The notes: generated by a model not told the origin, from the letters alone. A stretch of DNA of 64,000 nt from Blastomussa wellsi (GCA_947652115.1 OX393571.1:14759360-14823359); one strand, 5' to 3'; shown: positions 33,889 to 47,000, numbered from the stretch's first letter. A program made the numbers and translations.

Positions 33889-35278
33889 GAAAGTATATAT
33901 TTATCTAATAGTGAGCTCAAATACTCGTCCGAAACTTCAGCAAAACGCAATTCAGCCTCCATTGTTTTGGTTTTCAAAGCCGGCGCTTTCGCTACTAGTG
34001 GGTTATAGCCTGGTAGTAGCTCAACCAATCAGAACGCAGCATTGATAATAGACCACTAGTTGGATTTTACTAATTATATTTAGTCACGATCGAAAATTTT
34101 ATTGTTTCGCAGTCACCGGCATTCTACTCGCGTCGGAGTTTCTACAGGTTTCTAGCAGTGTGGTTGACAATAGAGAAAATCGTGGAGAAAATCTAAAGAC
34201 GTATTGTGTTAAGAGTTTAAAGTATTCCAGACGAAATAAAAGAACGTATTACTTGTCCTCAGATTTGGACCAAAAATGATTGCGTGACCCTGATAACGCA
34301 AATCGCGCGCGCTTGAGTTCTTTCACGAGGGGTGGTTCAACTGACAGCTTTCTTTCTGGGGCGAAGTGGGGAGATTGAGCGTCAGAAAATCTTGCTTTTT
34401 GCACCTTTTTATCTGGTCACACGTCCGCCTTCCTGGGTCGGTTACATGATGCGACATTTCCCCCACCTCCCATAGAGTACTCACTCCCTTCTCCTGCTCC
34501 CCCCTCCCCCTGGGCCCCTTCACCAACTGTCCTGAGTTCAAACCAGATACACATACAAAAGCCAGAGCATATACAGTTAATTTTTATTCACCTTTTTATT
34601 CACCTTTTTCATACATGCATATTATTTACAAGTATATAACAAGTGCAAAATGTGTATTTCCAGGAAACCTCCACCCCCTCCCCCCACGGCCGATTGAAGG
34701 GATTTCTGTGGGGGGAGGGGTTGGTTGGAAGCAAGGGGGAGGTTTGGAATGGCAAAAAAAGGTAAAGTTCATACAACCCTCGCAATGAGTGGTATATTTA
34801 AATATGTATGTAGGTCCTGGTCCTTGAAGAACCTAAAAGCATAAAAATAAATGATGATTATCCAACAGAAGACTCTTTTCCAAGGTTACCATGGAATCAC
34901 TTAAAGTAGAGGGATCAAATGATTGCATTAGTTTCTGGTATGACATTTTTGCCAAACAGGAATTTTTAATGACAACCACGCTGTAAACAAGAAGGGTTTT
35001 GAGGCAAGTCAGTATAAAGAGGTAAGTCGGTACAAAGAAACTGAGGATTTTTCAGAATATTTAGGTGTAAAGAGAGAGGAGAAAATCTAGAATTCGGGCC
35101 AGGATGTTAATGGTTAGGCTTAATGGTAATATGCTTATTCAACACGTTTGATGCTTTGCTCTCTAAAATATCACTTACCATTGAATAATGCTTGAATATT
35201 TACTTTATAAATTCACTTTTAATTACCTTATTTTGGTATGCTCAGTTTTGTCTTCTTTCTCGTGGATGATAGGCTTTG
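33454..35278. other. Intergenic region with one MITE; no gene seen
   Basis: Upstream of FBXO4 and downstream of the ISY1-like gene. Bases 33,872-34,073 form an inverted-repeat element bounded by TTAGTAAAATCCAACTAG and its exact complement. GC-skewed low-complexity stretches at 34,480-34,740. Open frames such as 34,323-34,541 have no support. Confidence 0.5.
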
Positions 35279-37783
35279 TTATGTATCATCTGAATCACTA
35301 GAGGACTCATAATCCAAGCCTAGGATACTGAAAAGATAAGGAGCAACACTCCTCAGTTACTTATTTCTCAGGTGCAAAGCTGATGCCGACTTGTAAATGA
35401 TGACTACAGCTTTAGATATGAACCTTCAAGGCCTAGCCTACTATGCAAATGTTCTTTTGGCTTGTCATGCAATCTTGCCAGGCTGCACGATGCCTGACTT
35501 AAACAATAAAAAATGACTAAACAGACACTTTTGGTACAAGTTGAGAACCATAAATAAAACAAACTCTCCTGAGATTCCTTCTTTGTGGACTAGATTCCTT
35601 TTTGTGACTTAAAGGAATTTAGACATTGGTTACCGTATCTTGTACTTTATTGTAACTAAGAGCATTGCAGTGAAGTACAAAACTACTACACACCCTTCAA
35701 CAGGCCATTTCCGAGTTCCCTTGAGCCTCTATTTCAAAGCGAGTCTAAGTGCAAAAGTTTTGTCGTGGTAATTAGTTTTGCTTTCCATATGAATGAAAAC
35801 TCACTTTCGTTACAAAGACTCTGCACTTAGACTCACCTTGAAATGGAGGCACACGCGAACTCGGAAATGGCCTATCATAGTATCCAATTTGTTATATGGA
35901 ACTTACTTTTTTGCTTGAATATCCACAATGACATCCTTCGTGTGTTGTGTAGAATCATTATCCTGAGATATAAATATGCGTAAAATTTAGTTAGAATAAG
36001 CAATGTTATGTTATAGCATTGTAGTATCATATGCCAGGCTGGCACAGCCAAGAGATCTAGATGAAGGTGTTTTCAAACTCATTAATAATTCATCAGGTTG
36101 TTACCTTATTCATTTTCAAAGCCTCTTCTGAATCATGTGTTGCTCTACAGTCGGTAAGCTTGCCAGACTTGTCACAATTACCATCACTTTTTGTGGTGTC
36201 AGAATTTCTCTCCTAGAGACAAAGAGTACAACATATTTTCAATAAGAGATAGGTGAAAAATTTATTCAAGACAGAAATCAACCACCCAGTATATTTGAAA
36301 ACTATTGTTATAACTTGCAGCAGATCACATACAAACCTCATTTTCCAACAATGGAGTGCAAATCTTTTTAGCTTTCATTTCTGTTTGAGAGCTCTCTGTA
36401 TTCTTCCGTTTACTGACATATCCTCTTGGTTGCCAAGGAACCCCTGTTGTACTCGGATCAAACTCATATACCTTTTTCACAAACCTGTTAAATGATGATA
36501 ACAGAATCATAAACTTGAAATCCAACTTTGCCCTCCAGGCAAGCAATTATCAAATTTGTTTGCCAAAGGTGCAGATCATGCAAAACACTTGCCTTTTGAA
36601 ATAATTTATTCAGGGAGGGGGGAGGGAGATTGTGCGACAAGCCTAAAAGGCGTCGCACAGCAGACTAGGGTAGTAAGTGAGCATGATGAATTACTCGCTT
36701 GCAAAGAAACACTGCTTGTCCAGGATGACTGGATGGGACATTTTTAAAGACCTTTCAAGTCCTGTGAGTGGGGGAAGGAGAATGGGGGTTTGAGGATGGG
36801 AGATCTCAACTCTTTACTCCAGGCCCCTGCCCCTTTTTGTTGCCCAGTTCCCCCACCTTATGAATCCCGCTTCCTGCCCTCTCTCTTCCCACTTTCCATA
36901 CACCTACTGCCCCCTATTCTCCCATGTTCCTGCTCCCTCCACCTGTAAGACTTACTAATTAAAATTCTTTTGCACTCAAGTCTTGTTATTGTGCAGTTGC
37001 AGAAAAAATCCATACCCACCCCAAGGAAGGTCAATGGAAATTCTGAGGGGATGGGGGGTCCAAATTTTTTTGACCACTTTTGTAGCTAATTAAAAAGTTA
37101 AAAATTAAGAACAATTTAACTACCTTTTATATTCATTTTCAAGTTCTTCTACTCTATTTTCAAATTCTTTTATTTTTGTGTCAGGATACCGGTGTTGTCT
37201 AGCTCCAGAGAGTTGCTATGGAGAAAAGATCTCATTATTAAAAGTTGAAAGCCAGCTAGATTATAGAAAGTTTCATATCTCTCATTATGATGTGGCTAAG
37301 AGTATATTTCCTGTTACATCTGCATGAATGTGCTACCAATCCCCCCCCCCCTTCTCTTGGTACTTTATAATTTGAGTCGGCCCAAAGAGTCTAAGTGTTA
37401 GAACAAGTGCTAGATGAAGAGATACTGATAGCAAAGGGCCTGTTCAAGAACATGATAATCTCAACCAAACAGAAGAACCATTTCTCATTAATTTTTCACA
37501 TTGATATATGTCTCCAGTAAGAGTATTTTGTGTATCCAATTTGTGCATAATAGTATATAAAAATATAAAGGCTACATAAATTGACACATTACTAATCATT
37601 TCATTCAATCAGTTATTCAATCAATCAGTCAATCAATCAATCAATCCAATGAAGGGCTAACGCTCGAAACATCAGCTCTCGAATCTCTCTACGGTGGCCA
37701 ATTCATATTATCAACCCAGTTGATAAAACCAAATTATATAATCAATCAATCAATCAACCAACCAACCAACCAACCAACCAATC

Positions 37784-37845
<62 letters not shown>

Positions 37846-38468
37846 CAAATCAACTATCCAATCAATCAATCAACCAATCAATCAACCAATAAATCAACCA
37901 ATCAATCAATCAATCCTCTTATTGGTTTATTCGTGTATGCCTTCACCATTAACAGTTCTAAAATGAAATTACTAAAATTACAAATTAACTTACATCTAAA
38001 TAATAATCTAGTTCCTTTTTAATTCCAGGGATCCATCTTTTGACTTCTGCAGCACTGTTTAACGAGCGCTAAAGAGTAAAAAATGACAAACATTGCACTG
38101 ATGATGGAAACAGATTCAATTTTGAAATGAATAATAAATAATTGTTTAGTAAGAAATTTTCAACCATCATATCAAGCTATTTATTAAAACTACTTAGCTT
38201 TCTTTAGATTTCCTAATTGCAAAACGAAACTTTATATCAATCTACAAAATTAACAAAAAAAAATTAAAGACATTAAAATTTGGCGTTACCAGATGTGGTC
38301 TCTTTGGACGTTTTTCCTGTTCTTCTGTAATCAAACGTTACAGAAAAAATATTCAAACTTCTTTTAGACAACAACGATTGAAAAACTATGTAGAAGATAA
38401 CCTTTTTGCTGTTTTGCTAGCCATAATCGATTGAGACCTATCAGCTTCTTCTCGCAATTCCGCGCCAT
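35279..38468 (-). CDS. ISY1-like coiled-coil protein
   Basis: Eight exons join in phase to 630 nt (209 residues): 38468-38402, 38324-38290, 38068-37994, 37215-37124, 36484-36337, 36212-36105, 35962-35907, 35327-35279. The N-terminus MARNCEKKLIGLNRL resembles the MARNxEK start of ISY1-type splicing factors. It continues with KRPHL, W-x-x-x-I-K-K-E and a predicted helix, KIKEFENRVEELENEYKRF, arranged as in ISY1, followed by DPSTTGVPWQPRGY. The C-terminal third is polar, without a fold, and ends in a Ser/Asp run (ESSSDSDDT). ISY1 is a component of the NineTeen-related spliceosome complex; whether this shorter protein shares that role is inference. The start at 38,468 (ACAAAGATGG) is preferred to an ATG at 38,424, which would break phase. 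Divergent from RPL37. Confidence 0.75.
35703..35872. mobile_element. MITE, GGCCATTTCCGAGTT family, copy 1
   Basis: GGCCATTTCCGAGTTCCC at the left and GAACTCGGAAATGGCC at the right, with arms that stay complementary for about 60 bp (TTAGACTC...). A second family member is at 54,891-55,061. It lies in the last intron of the ISY1-like gene. Confidence 0.8.
37590..37916. repeat. (TCAA)n tract interrupted by a Penelope-like fragment
   Basis: A TCAA/CCAA microsatellite at 37,605-37,647 and 37,740-37,916 is split by GAAGGGCTAACGCTCG...GATAAAACCAAATTATA (about 37,650-37,738), a third copy of the family at 20,430 and 6,281. It lies in intron 3 of the ISY1-like gene. The NQSINQ open frame is a repeat artefact. 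Confidence 0.8.
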
Positions 38469-38591
38469 CTTTGTTTTGTACAGTAAATACTGCAGGCTCA
38501 AACAGGTTTGAGGCGCGGACAGCATGGCCTTGTGGGATTACCTGTTGTGCCTGGTTCCCTTGCCGTCCTCTCTTTACGGCCTTATCAAGAA
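38469..38591. promoter_or_regulatory. Bidirectional promoter with RPL37 5'-TOP
   Basis: 123 bp separate the divergent start codons of the ISY1-like gene and RPL37. Just before the RPL37 ATG, CCGTCCTCTCTTTACGGCC offers a pyrimidine tract beginning with C, the usual 5' terminal oligopyrimidine start of ribosomal protein mRNAs. No TATA box. The transcription start is inferred. Confidence 0.65.
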
Positions 38592-41500
38592 ATGGTGAGT
38601 TGCTTATATTCTTTTCATAAATCCACTTCCATCTCGCTATTGAACGACTTAAATTCAAATCTTGCATGCCGAAATAATAAAATAGCAGCATTTGCGTTGA
38701 TGTGTGGTGTGATGTTTTGATTCAATGTCTTAACGAGAATGTGGTGATGGAGTTTTTTTCCGTCTAGCAACGAGGTTCAGTCCTGGATATACGTTTCCAG
38801 TGACGGTTTTCTCCCATAGTGTGTTGTGGGTTTTCTTCACAACATTTAACTCAACTAACCAGACAGCGGTGAAGAATTAAATTAAGAGAGACAAAATAAG
38901 CGAGTTTTGGTAGGACAAACCTATCTTCGGCTGGATAAAGTTTGTATATGGTTCAAGCTTTATAATGTACTTTTACACCTAACTTCGCCATTAGAAACTT
39001 AGAAACCTATTTGTTTCATGGTACAAGCCTTGAAATATCTTATTGACCTTGTTGCGTTGAAGCAAACAGGTTTTTATGCTTGTTAACCAAATAGCTCCTA
39101 CAAATTCAAACTGACTGGACTTTTAAATCGAGACCATGTTTCTAAAAGTAATGGCAAATAAGGACACATTGTGGCGGACACATTGTTGCAGACACAAAAT
39201 TTGTTTTTGCAACAAATGTTGCTGCGTTTGCGTGTGCAACAAATCATCACGAGTAACAATGTGTCCCTGTTTGCCAACGCCTTAAAGAGTCTTATTATTA
39301 TTGTGTTCATATACAGACGAAGGGAACATCAAGTTTTGGTAAGCGCCATAACAAAACACACACCCTTTGTGTGCGCTGTGGTCGTTCAGCATACCATATC
39401 CAGAAGAAACGATGTGCTTCCTGTGGCTACCCAGCCGCTAGGACCAGAAAGTGTAAGTCATTTATCTTGCGTGTAAAGTACAGTTGGGAACCAATAAGCA
39501 CTTAATTAAAACAACTAGTCCCAAGGGAAACAGTTAATTCTGTTTCCTGAGGGACTCAAAATTAGCTACTGCACTCTCGGGCCCCTCCTGGCTTTTCTTC
39601 TCAGTTGTCGGCTTCAGTTTAGCGGCTTTCACTGCTTGTTTTGATCAACCGCACAACCAAAATAAACTGTCAGCTATGTAGGCTAGTTGCTGAGAGACCA
39701 GTCATTAAATAAGTGATTTGTTATATTGTAAATAAATATCCCCAAGCAGAGGTTTCATTAGTCGTGGTTACATACACCTTCCACCGAGGTGTCCCCATGG
39801 GAAAATTTGCTTGGGTTGGGATCAGCTTGGGTTTCTGATCAGGTCTTCTGATCTCAAAATTCAACATTTTGTCCTGAGAAGAATGCGCAAAATGTGTCTG
39901 CGATTACATTTTCTTCATTCGCTCCAACTACTCCATTTATTTCAAAGCCTTGACGTATGCTGTCCCATGCTGGTTGGTCGCCAACCGAGACTTACTTGGG
40001 TATGTCCCCGGCTGTAGAAGTGGCCGTAGCAACTTTTGAACATTCGAGCACTCGATTTCTCGTGAAAGTAAAACTTTCGAGTTTCTTGAGGTACATTTGA
40101 GTTTATCTGCCAACGTGTAGGGCCAGTAATGCACTGGCAAAGTACGAGAATGCGTGATGTTATTCTGTGATGCTATTCAGGCCGTGCATGCTACTCACGG
40201 TTAATTTAAAAAATGCTCCTAGCAAACTACAACTGTTGTTAACATTTGCTGCTTCACGATTGGTGGAACAACTTTGTGGTTAGATAAGCCATAGCTAAAC
40301 CCAATGACTTGTTTCTGGGAATGTCATGGGCAATTCTGTTGTTCTTTTTGATGCATCCACAGTGATTTCCCGTGGGCAGTTTCACTGTGGGAATATCAGT
40401 CACACACAAAACATGCACTCCCCTTGGGTAAGTCCCACTTTCCCAAGGGCAAAACGGCTAGTGGAACCGCAGCTATTAAGTATTTGTACAGGAAGTCAGT
40501 AGGGTTTTTCAGCCGGGCATTTTTAGTTTTTTGTATAAAAGAAAGTTAGTAGAGAAGATGAAAACAGCCTGGCAAAGTAATGGGGAAGTCTCATTCACAG
40601 CCGCTCAATTAGTCTCCTTCGTAGCCGTTATTAGGGTCGTCACACAATGCTCCTCCCCACTAAAGGCTGCTTAAACCCGAACCACATTCCTTTCCACTGG
40701 GTTTTTCTCTTGTATTGAATACCTCTTCAATTTCTTGCTTTAGTTGTTTCAGAAAATCTGATGCTCAATGACATTTTATCAATCGCTGGTGGCATTTGTC
40801 GCAAGCTCTACAGACAACAGCGAGATTGAATGATTTAAGCAATGTTGAGTGAACCTTTCCCAAATTTGAAAATTTTTTTATTCTTTAGAAGGTGACAAAC
40901 AATTGAAGTACCCGGAGCTGCTGTCGTCTATTTTTCTCAGAGTTTATATCCACAGAAAATCTCTTAGATATAGCGAAGGAGCTGTTAAATTCCCGTGGGA
41001 AACTGGCGCGTCATTGACAAACTACAACTGATACGTGATTGGTTTTAGCAATGATAATAAGTAACGCGTAATTGGTGCATTTTGTAATTATCGGGCGAAG
41101 TCTAAACAAAGGTGTGGGTTCAAGCAGGAGGAGCATTGTGTGACGACCCAAATAACGGCTGCGAAGGAGGCTAACTTGCCTGGTGCTTGGCCCTTGTTGA
41201 ACTCTGCCTAAAATAAAATTCTAAAAAAATCTATTTGTAGTAACCCTAATTAACTATCACATGAATTGACTAACTTACTGTATACAATCTTGAATGTATT
41301 AGCAAGAAGATTAAGCAGGGTCCAAAATTACAACCAGCTGTTCGCCAATGCGACTGAAAATTGAGGGTTGGTGACCAGAATTTCATAGCTAGACACCATC
41401 CAGTGACTAACGTTTAGTGTTCTATCAATGTTTTGAAACATTGCCCAAGGAATTAAATCCAAAACTTTTGCATTTGATTCCAGCAAAAAACTTTGATTCA

Positions 41501-41813
41501 GACTTGGTCTGACAACTACAGAAATGAAACTGCACAGTTTGTGTCTATTTTAATAAATTCATGAGACACAACCTGCGTGGCCTTGAAACATCTTGATTGA
41601 TTGGATTACAAACAAAAATCTGACAACCTTCATTTACTTTCCCTTTTAGTTAACTGGAGCATCAAGGCAAAGCGAAGAAAGACAACTGGAACTGGCCGTA
41701 TGCGTCACCTTAAAGTGCTTTACCGCCGCTTTAAGAATGGTTTTAGAGAGGGAACTCAGGCCAAGTCCCAGAAGAGTGGCACAGCCCCTGCTTCCAGTGC
41801 TGCAAGCCAATAA
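38592..41813 (+). CDS. RPL37: 60S ribosomal protein L37
   Basis: Three coding exons: 38592-38594 (the ATG alone, then GTGAGT), 39317-39452 and 41650-41813, 303 nt in all (100 residues; human 97). The protein begins [19 protein letters not shown] and has the zinc-binding [19 protein letters not shown] motif (C-x2-C-x11-C-x2-C), then [20 protein letters not shown] and [11 protein letters not shown]. It is a structural protein of the large ribosomal subunit. The C-terminal Ser/Ala tail is slightly longer than in vertebrates. A first exon coding only Met is common in RPL37 genes. The expected Tyr before NWS is Phe here, because the codon spans the last intron as T|TT. A TOP tract lies upstream. 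A search of both introns for C/D snoRNA boxes found none. Confidence 0.96.
40610..41173. mobile_element. Long-TIR element in RPL37 intron 2
   Basis: TTAGTCTCCTTCGTAGCCG, then GGGTCGTCACACAATGCTCC, are repeated in inverse order at the right end, giving arms of about 65 bp. Shorter relatives are at 2,163, 6,216 and 30,050. No transposase ORF; no clear target duplication. Confidence 0.75.
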
Positions 41814-41827
41814 GGAAAAGTACATGT

Positions 41828-41833
41828 AATAAA
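41828..41833 (+). terminator. RPL37 polyadenylation signal
   Basis: AATAAA lies 15 bp after the RPL37 stop codon, in keeping with the very short 3' UTRs of ribosomal protein mRNAs. Confidence 0.6.
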
Positions 41834-42094
41834 ATTGTTTTCTCGAACACAGAGAAATTTGTCCTGGTTTGATTTGATTAGCTGGGAATATAATATTGTC
41901 TCTGTTATGCTACAGTAGTCCAGGGATCCATATTGGTTTTTGCTGCAAGTCTTGAGCCAGGCAAGTATGCCAGATGAAATTTTACTTGCCCATTGAAAAG
42001 GGAAGAATGGCAAATCAACATAAATTAATGGAAAGTTAATTTTTTATTATTTTCACATGATCGGTTTTGGGGTTGTTTATGAAGAACATTACCA

Positions 42095-42672
42095 TCAGTT
42101 GCATCTAAGTGTGAGCATGTGAGGAAAAAACATGTTTTAATTGGCTGTCAAACATTGCATGTTTGTTTGTCCAATTTCAAAGTTTGAAGCAATGTCAGGC
42201 GGCGTTCTGCATGGGCAATCATGGAAGTGTACTCCTGATAAATAAATTTGTTTCTGCTGCCACAGACTGTTAGCAGTATTTTTAATTAAAGTTGTCAAAA
42301 AATGGCTTTGCTTTTCTTAACCATAAGAATAAAACACCATTAAAACGATAATTTTAGGTTCAGCGAGCTGCAAGCATTGGTGCCACTTTTGTCTGGCTGG
42401 CTCGTCTTTGTGTGAAATTAATTTTCTGAAAATCTTTCAATTTTATCCTCTTGACAAATGCAGATGGCTCTAAATTTAAGTTTAACTCTCGCAAATTTTT
42501 TTATAAAAGCCTTTGCTACAAAAAAAAGTTAACTTCGCTAATACACTTCCATAATCGCTTGTGCGAAATGTTGCCTGATGTCGCTTCAAACTTTGAAATA
42601 TGACAAACAAACAAGCAACATTTGATAGCCAATTAGAACATGTTTTTTCCTCATATGTTCACGCTTAGATTT
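42095..42672. mobile_element. Long-arm MITE, second copy of the 19,620 family
   Basis: CAGTTGCATCTAAGTGTGAGC, AACATGTTTTAATTGGC and TTTGTTTGTCCAATTTC at the left are mirrored at 42,545-42,672 (TATGACAAACAAACAAGC, CCTCATATGTTCACGCTTAG). It shares both arms with 19,620-20,340 but has a different centre. Confidence 0.7.
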
Positions 42673-44000
42673 GTAATAACTGTTGCAAAGTTTCATGAAT
42701 TTTGATGATTTCAAGATGAAGGGAACAGCAGACCTCTTCAAAGTCTTCAAACACATTTATCTGGGCAATAGCTTTGGTGCTATTTAACAGACTTAACGTG
42801 ACTTGTCCAACAGATGACTTTTTCATCGTCTCAGGCAACCGGACGATTGTCAATATGGATCCCTTCCTGTAGAAGCTGGATTCAATACTATGAAATCATT
42901 GTTTTCAAAAAAGGTATTCTGTCCATATGAAAACATGAAGATGGTTTCCATTGTGGGGAGAGTGTTTTCAAAAAGGAATGTTTTTGGTGAGTGTTTTCAC
43001 CAAACAATTTCCGAGTTTTTGTTTGCCGTCATGGTCAATTGAGTCTTTGTGTGAAACCATAATACAAAATGTTTCATTATTTTGGACATTAATTTTCATG
43101 CAACTAAAACTTGTATTCACATAAAAAGTTTTGCATGAGGACTCATTCACTGCGGTTTTCAATAACATGCGAACTCTGAAGTTCAAAACCCAACCAACGA
43201 TTGCGTTTTTCGCTGCCGTCAATCATAATTACGGTAAAAGTTAATGAACCTTGAAAATCAGAAACAAAATGGATCGAAGTCTACCAATCACAACTGACAG
43301 ACGTGACCTTTTGACCCTGTTGAAGTGTACCTCTGTTTTCTGAGAGGTCCGCTTGATGATTGACGGCAGTGAAAAACGTAACCGTCGGCATGAGCAAAGT
43401 TCGCATGTTTCTGAAAACCGCAGTAAAAACGAGGCTAACAGTAAATGGCCTAGTGGCATTAGAGTGAGTTTTAACTGAGTGTTGTAATAACAAAGGATGG
43501 AGACAATCCAGTTAACCAATCAAAACTCAAAGTAAGTTCACAGCCGACACATAGCTCGGGAAACGTGTGCACGCGAGTCACGATTGGTTTTAGTTGTGTT
43601 TCCGACTGTTTGAAAAAGTTAGTAATGCAGAACCAAAGCAATTTGCCAATGGCTTTTAACAATCAGTTGGAAACTTCTCTGCATGCATGTTTGGGATAAC
43701 AAGGTGTCTTTGCCATTCAAATGACAGATCTAACTGTGAAGAGTCCACACATTTCCCCCTGGAAGTTACCAAGATTCTAACAAAGGAAGAAGAAGCGAAT
43801 ATAATAGTATGTAGCCCACACAAAGCATGCAAAAACGAGCAAGTCACTAATGGTTTTGGTTTGATTGGTAGAAAAAGTGGAATGAGTGTTTCAAACCAAT
43901 TACTGACCATGAAAGGTTGCTGTATTCGTAGACGCTCCCCACCCCCTCCCACCTGCCTGTTACCTTGGAAACACCAAACAGATATCACAAAGAAGGCACA
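42673..44000. other. No gene seen; partial inverted repeats
   Basis: Contains GCCGTCAATCAT (about 43,215) and its complement ATGATTGACGGC (about 43,357), and TTTTCACTGCGG-like stretches, so another element may be present. The open frames on both strands are not supported. TTTATT at 44,001-44,006 could be the polyadenylation signal of the minus-strand gene that ends at 44,015. Confidence 0.4.
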
Positions 44001-44014
44001 TTTATTTAAAATCA

Positions 44015-47000
44015 TTACTCAGAATGTTTTCTCAAGTACAACTGTTGAATGTCTAACTGTAAGTCATGATTCTGCTGTGCCAGATCTCGGCGAATTTGTT
44101 TCCTTAGAGCCACGAGGGCTTGTGCTGGTGGTAAATTCTTGGGCAATTCCAAAGGTGATTCTGACACGACAACAACAGGTGAAGGTGGCCTATATGCAGG
44201 TCTTCGTTGAAGTGCTGTGGATGATTTAGCTCGTGGCTGAATCATTACTTCTTTGAGTGGAATCACAGTTCTTGAAACAGGTGCTGACCTGGGACTGTTT
44301 GCAAATGTAACTCGCTTTCTCAACGTTCCATCTTGGATGGCATTGTTGTCAGGGGTAGCACCCAGGAATTGCTCATTTTCAATGAGATTTCCATCAGCTT
44401 CTTCAGGTGTCATGCTGACACTAACGTTGACCAATATTTGTTTTTCCTCACTTGCTTCATTTTCTGTGTTCACATCGTTATTACTTTCGAGCATATCTCC
44501 TCCCAAGGTTGGGATTACAATGGGCACACAATTGGAAAATCGTGATTCAGAGTGAAGTCTTGGAGTGGACGGTGGTGCTGACGGTGCAGTATGCGGACGT
44601 CGCAGCTTTCTAACATCCATTGTTATTCCATTTTGAGATCTTTCCTGACTTGTCTTGGGACGAATTTTCTGGGTTTTTTTGGTTTTATCAGTTTCAATAC
44701 TAATAGGTGTGAGATTTTCGAACTTTTCTTCGTCCTTTTTCTCGCCAAGTTTTTCTTCTGTGATGCCAACAGTTTTCACTGAAGTTGCTTCATCCTCAAA
44801 GCTAACTCTCTTTGGAACCTTTCCCTCGAAATTTTGCGAATGCTTCTTTGAGGTAAAATGGCGTTTACTGTCTGTACTGTCATTCTTGTCTTCAGCTCTG
44901 GCATCCTCAACTTCAACAACGGTAATACATTTATCACTCATGGAAACCAGATTTCTTCGATCTGGATATACCCAGCGTGTTTCCAAGCCAAGTTTGTAAG
45001 CAGGTGAATGGATTTTGTCCTCGCTTTGTTTAGAATCTTTCCCTTGGTCTGATTTCTTGTGAAAAATAACTGGATGTGTTTCACACAAGTCCTGAAACAA
45101 AAACACGAACCATTTACTAATAATTATTAGCAAACTTATTTAAAAACGTTTACCAGAGTTGCTCCAAATTGAAGCAGTTATGTGTAATCCACAAATGTGT
45201 ACAAGTCAGATTTTGTCACCAAGTTTTGATTTAAAGTTGTTACAATTTAAATGTTTTTACTCTTTTCACATCGTTTTCTTGATTTTCCATTTTCTTACAG
45301 TCCAAACAGCTCAAGAGTTCCTATCAGGAGTGAATTGATGAATTCATTAATAGAAATTTGATTTCATTCTTCCTTCAATATTCCATTCTTGAAGTGAATA
45401 CTTCAATGTTCAAACGGCGACTCGATTAAAATCTCGAATGTTGATTGGATTGTTGTCTGGCTTCACGCAACTTGGCCAAAATTTGCATAATTTTGACTGC
45501 AACTGGTCAACCCTCGAATGTCACACACTGTTTTCTCGTCATTTTGTTCGCCACACTTGTTTTCAAACCTCTCATAATACGAAAAGAGAAGCAAGAGATT
45601 TTAGTGCACTGAAAGGGCTCAAAAATACTACTGGCAGAATCGAGGCAGAAGAGAAAGTGGGAAAAATATTGTTGACCCAGTTTTTGTTTTTATGCAAATT
45701 AGGGATATTATGCAAATAATTAAATCAAAATTTTTGTTTTAAACCCTTTGAACATTGAAATATTAACTTCAGGAATGGAATATTGAAGCAAAGAGTGAAA
45801 TCAAATTTTTCGTTAATGAATTCATTAATTCACCCTTGATAGGAACGCTTGAGCTGTTTTGACTGTAACACTGGCAACCAGGTAAAAACAACCCTGCCTT
45901 GTGGCCACCTCATTATAATTTACGGTCAATTTTTTTGGTCCCAGTGAAATGCCCATTCATTACCAGTCAACGGCCACGTTCTGAAATCCCAACTTGTATA
46001 ATCCTTTATAATTTTACTCCATTAGTATGGCCACTCGAACCACATACAAATTCCTAATTGTCCAAACAAAACGAATGCAGTACTTGAGAAGCAATATTTA
46101 ACATAAAGTAACTTGTTAAGTCAGAGTGGTTGGTGCCGTCCTGTTTTGAGAAGGATGTGTATAGCCAGGTCTGTTCTTGTTTTGATTTTAGAATCAAGTT
46201 GTGTTCATCAAAGATCCCTTGGTTATACTGTATGCACAGAGTGAAGTTTTTCCGCATTCTGGATGTTTATTAAGGAATTTACAGTTGTTTACAGGTGTAA
46301 ATGTCTCTGTCAGGACCAGTTTGCATTGCAGGTCCATGATCGCTATTTGTAAATTCACACATGCTTTTGTCATTTGGCAACAAAATGTCATCTTGAACAA
46401 TCATTCTCATTGTTACAGATTGAATGAGTACTCGGTCTCAATTGTTGTTGCCTGTGCACAGGCTCCCAGCGAGCCGAACATAACCTGGGGCGAAGGAAAA
46501 CGTGCGAGAGCCTGTGGACACTAGTTTGATGCCGCCGATCCATGATAGCATCTGGTATCGTGATCAGATTGGTCAGATCGCTTGCTGTTGACAAATTGAG
46601 TGATGGCTGTTGACAAACCTACACAAAAGCGATCTATGAAGTTGATCTTTTTTGTATGGCTGCCTGTTTCTGTGGGTTTTCATGTTACCTGTGTATGGTT
46701 TTTGGCTTTTAAATTCTATGCTGGAGTAATTCACGTGTACGACTGTAATATTCTCCAGAGATATCGGGTAAACCAGACAGAGAGAATTGACACAAACATC
46801 TGTCAGTCGAATGGCCCCCACCGTTCTGTGAGTGTTTGTTGTACTGATATCTGCGAATAATGTGGACCTCAGCTGTTTTGATTGGCTAATTATAACTTGT
46901 GAAAAAAGTTTGTTGGGTGGCCACACTTAGGTGTGTCGTGCTGTAAGATGTTATCAACATTTTTGTTTATTTAGATGTAATTTGCAAAAAGTGGTTATAC

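Noticed and set aside
37600..37916. CRISPR-like array
   Set aside because: Simple tetranucleotide repeat without spacers, in an animal genome.
37720..38022. Open frame of NQSINQ repeats
   Set aside because: Translation of the (TCAA)n tract.
38402..38424. ATG at 38,424 as start of the ISY1-like gene
   Set aside because: Gives the wrong phase into exon 2; the ATG at 38,468 keeps phase and yields the MARNxEK N-terminus.
46201..46860. Open frames on both strands in the last intron of the 638-residue gene
   Set aside because: No domain, splice signal or paralogue; lies among repeats.
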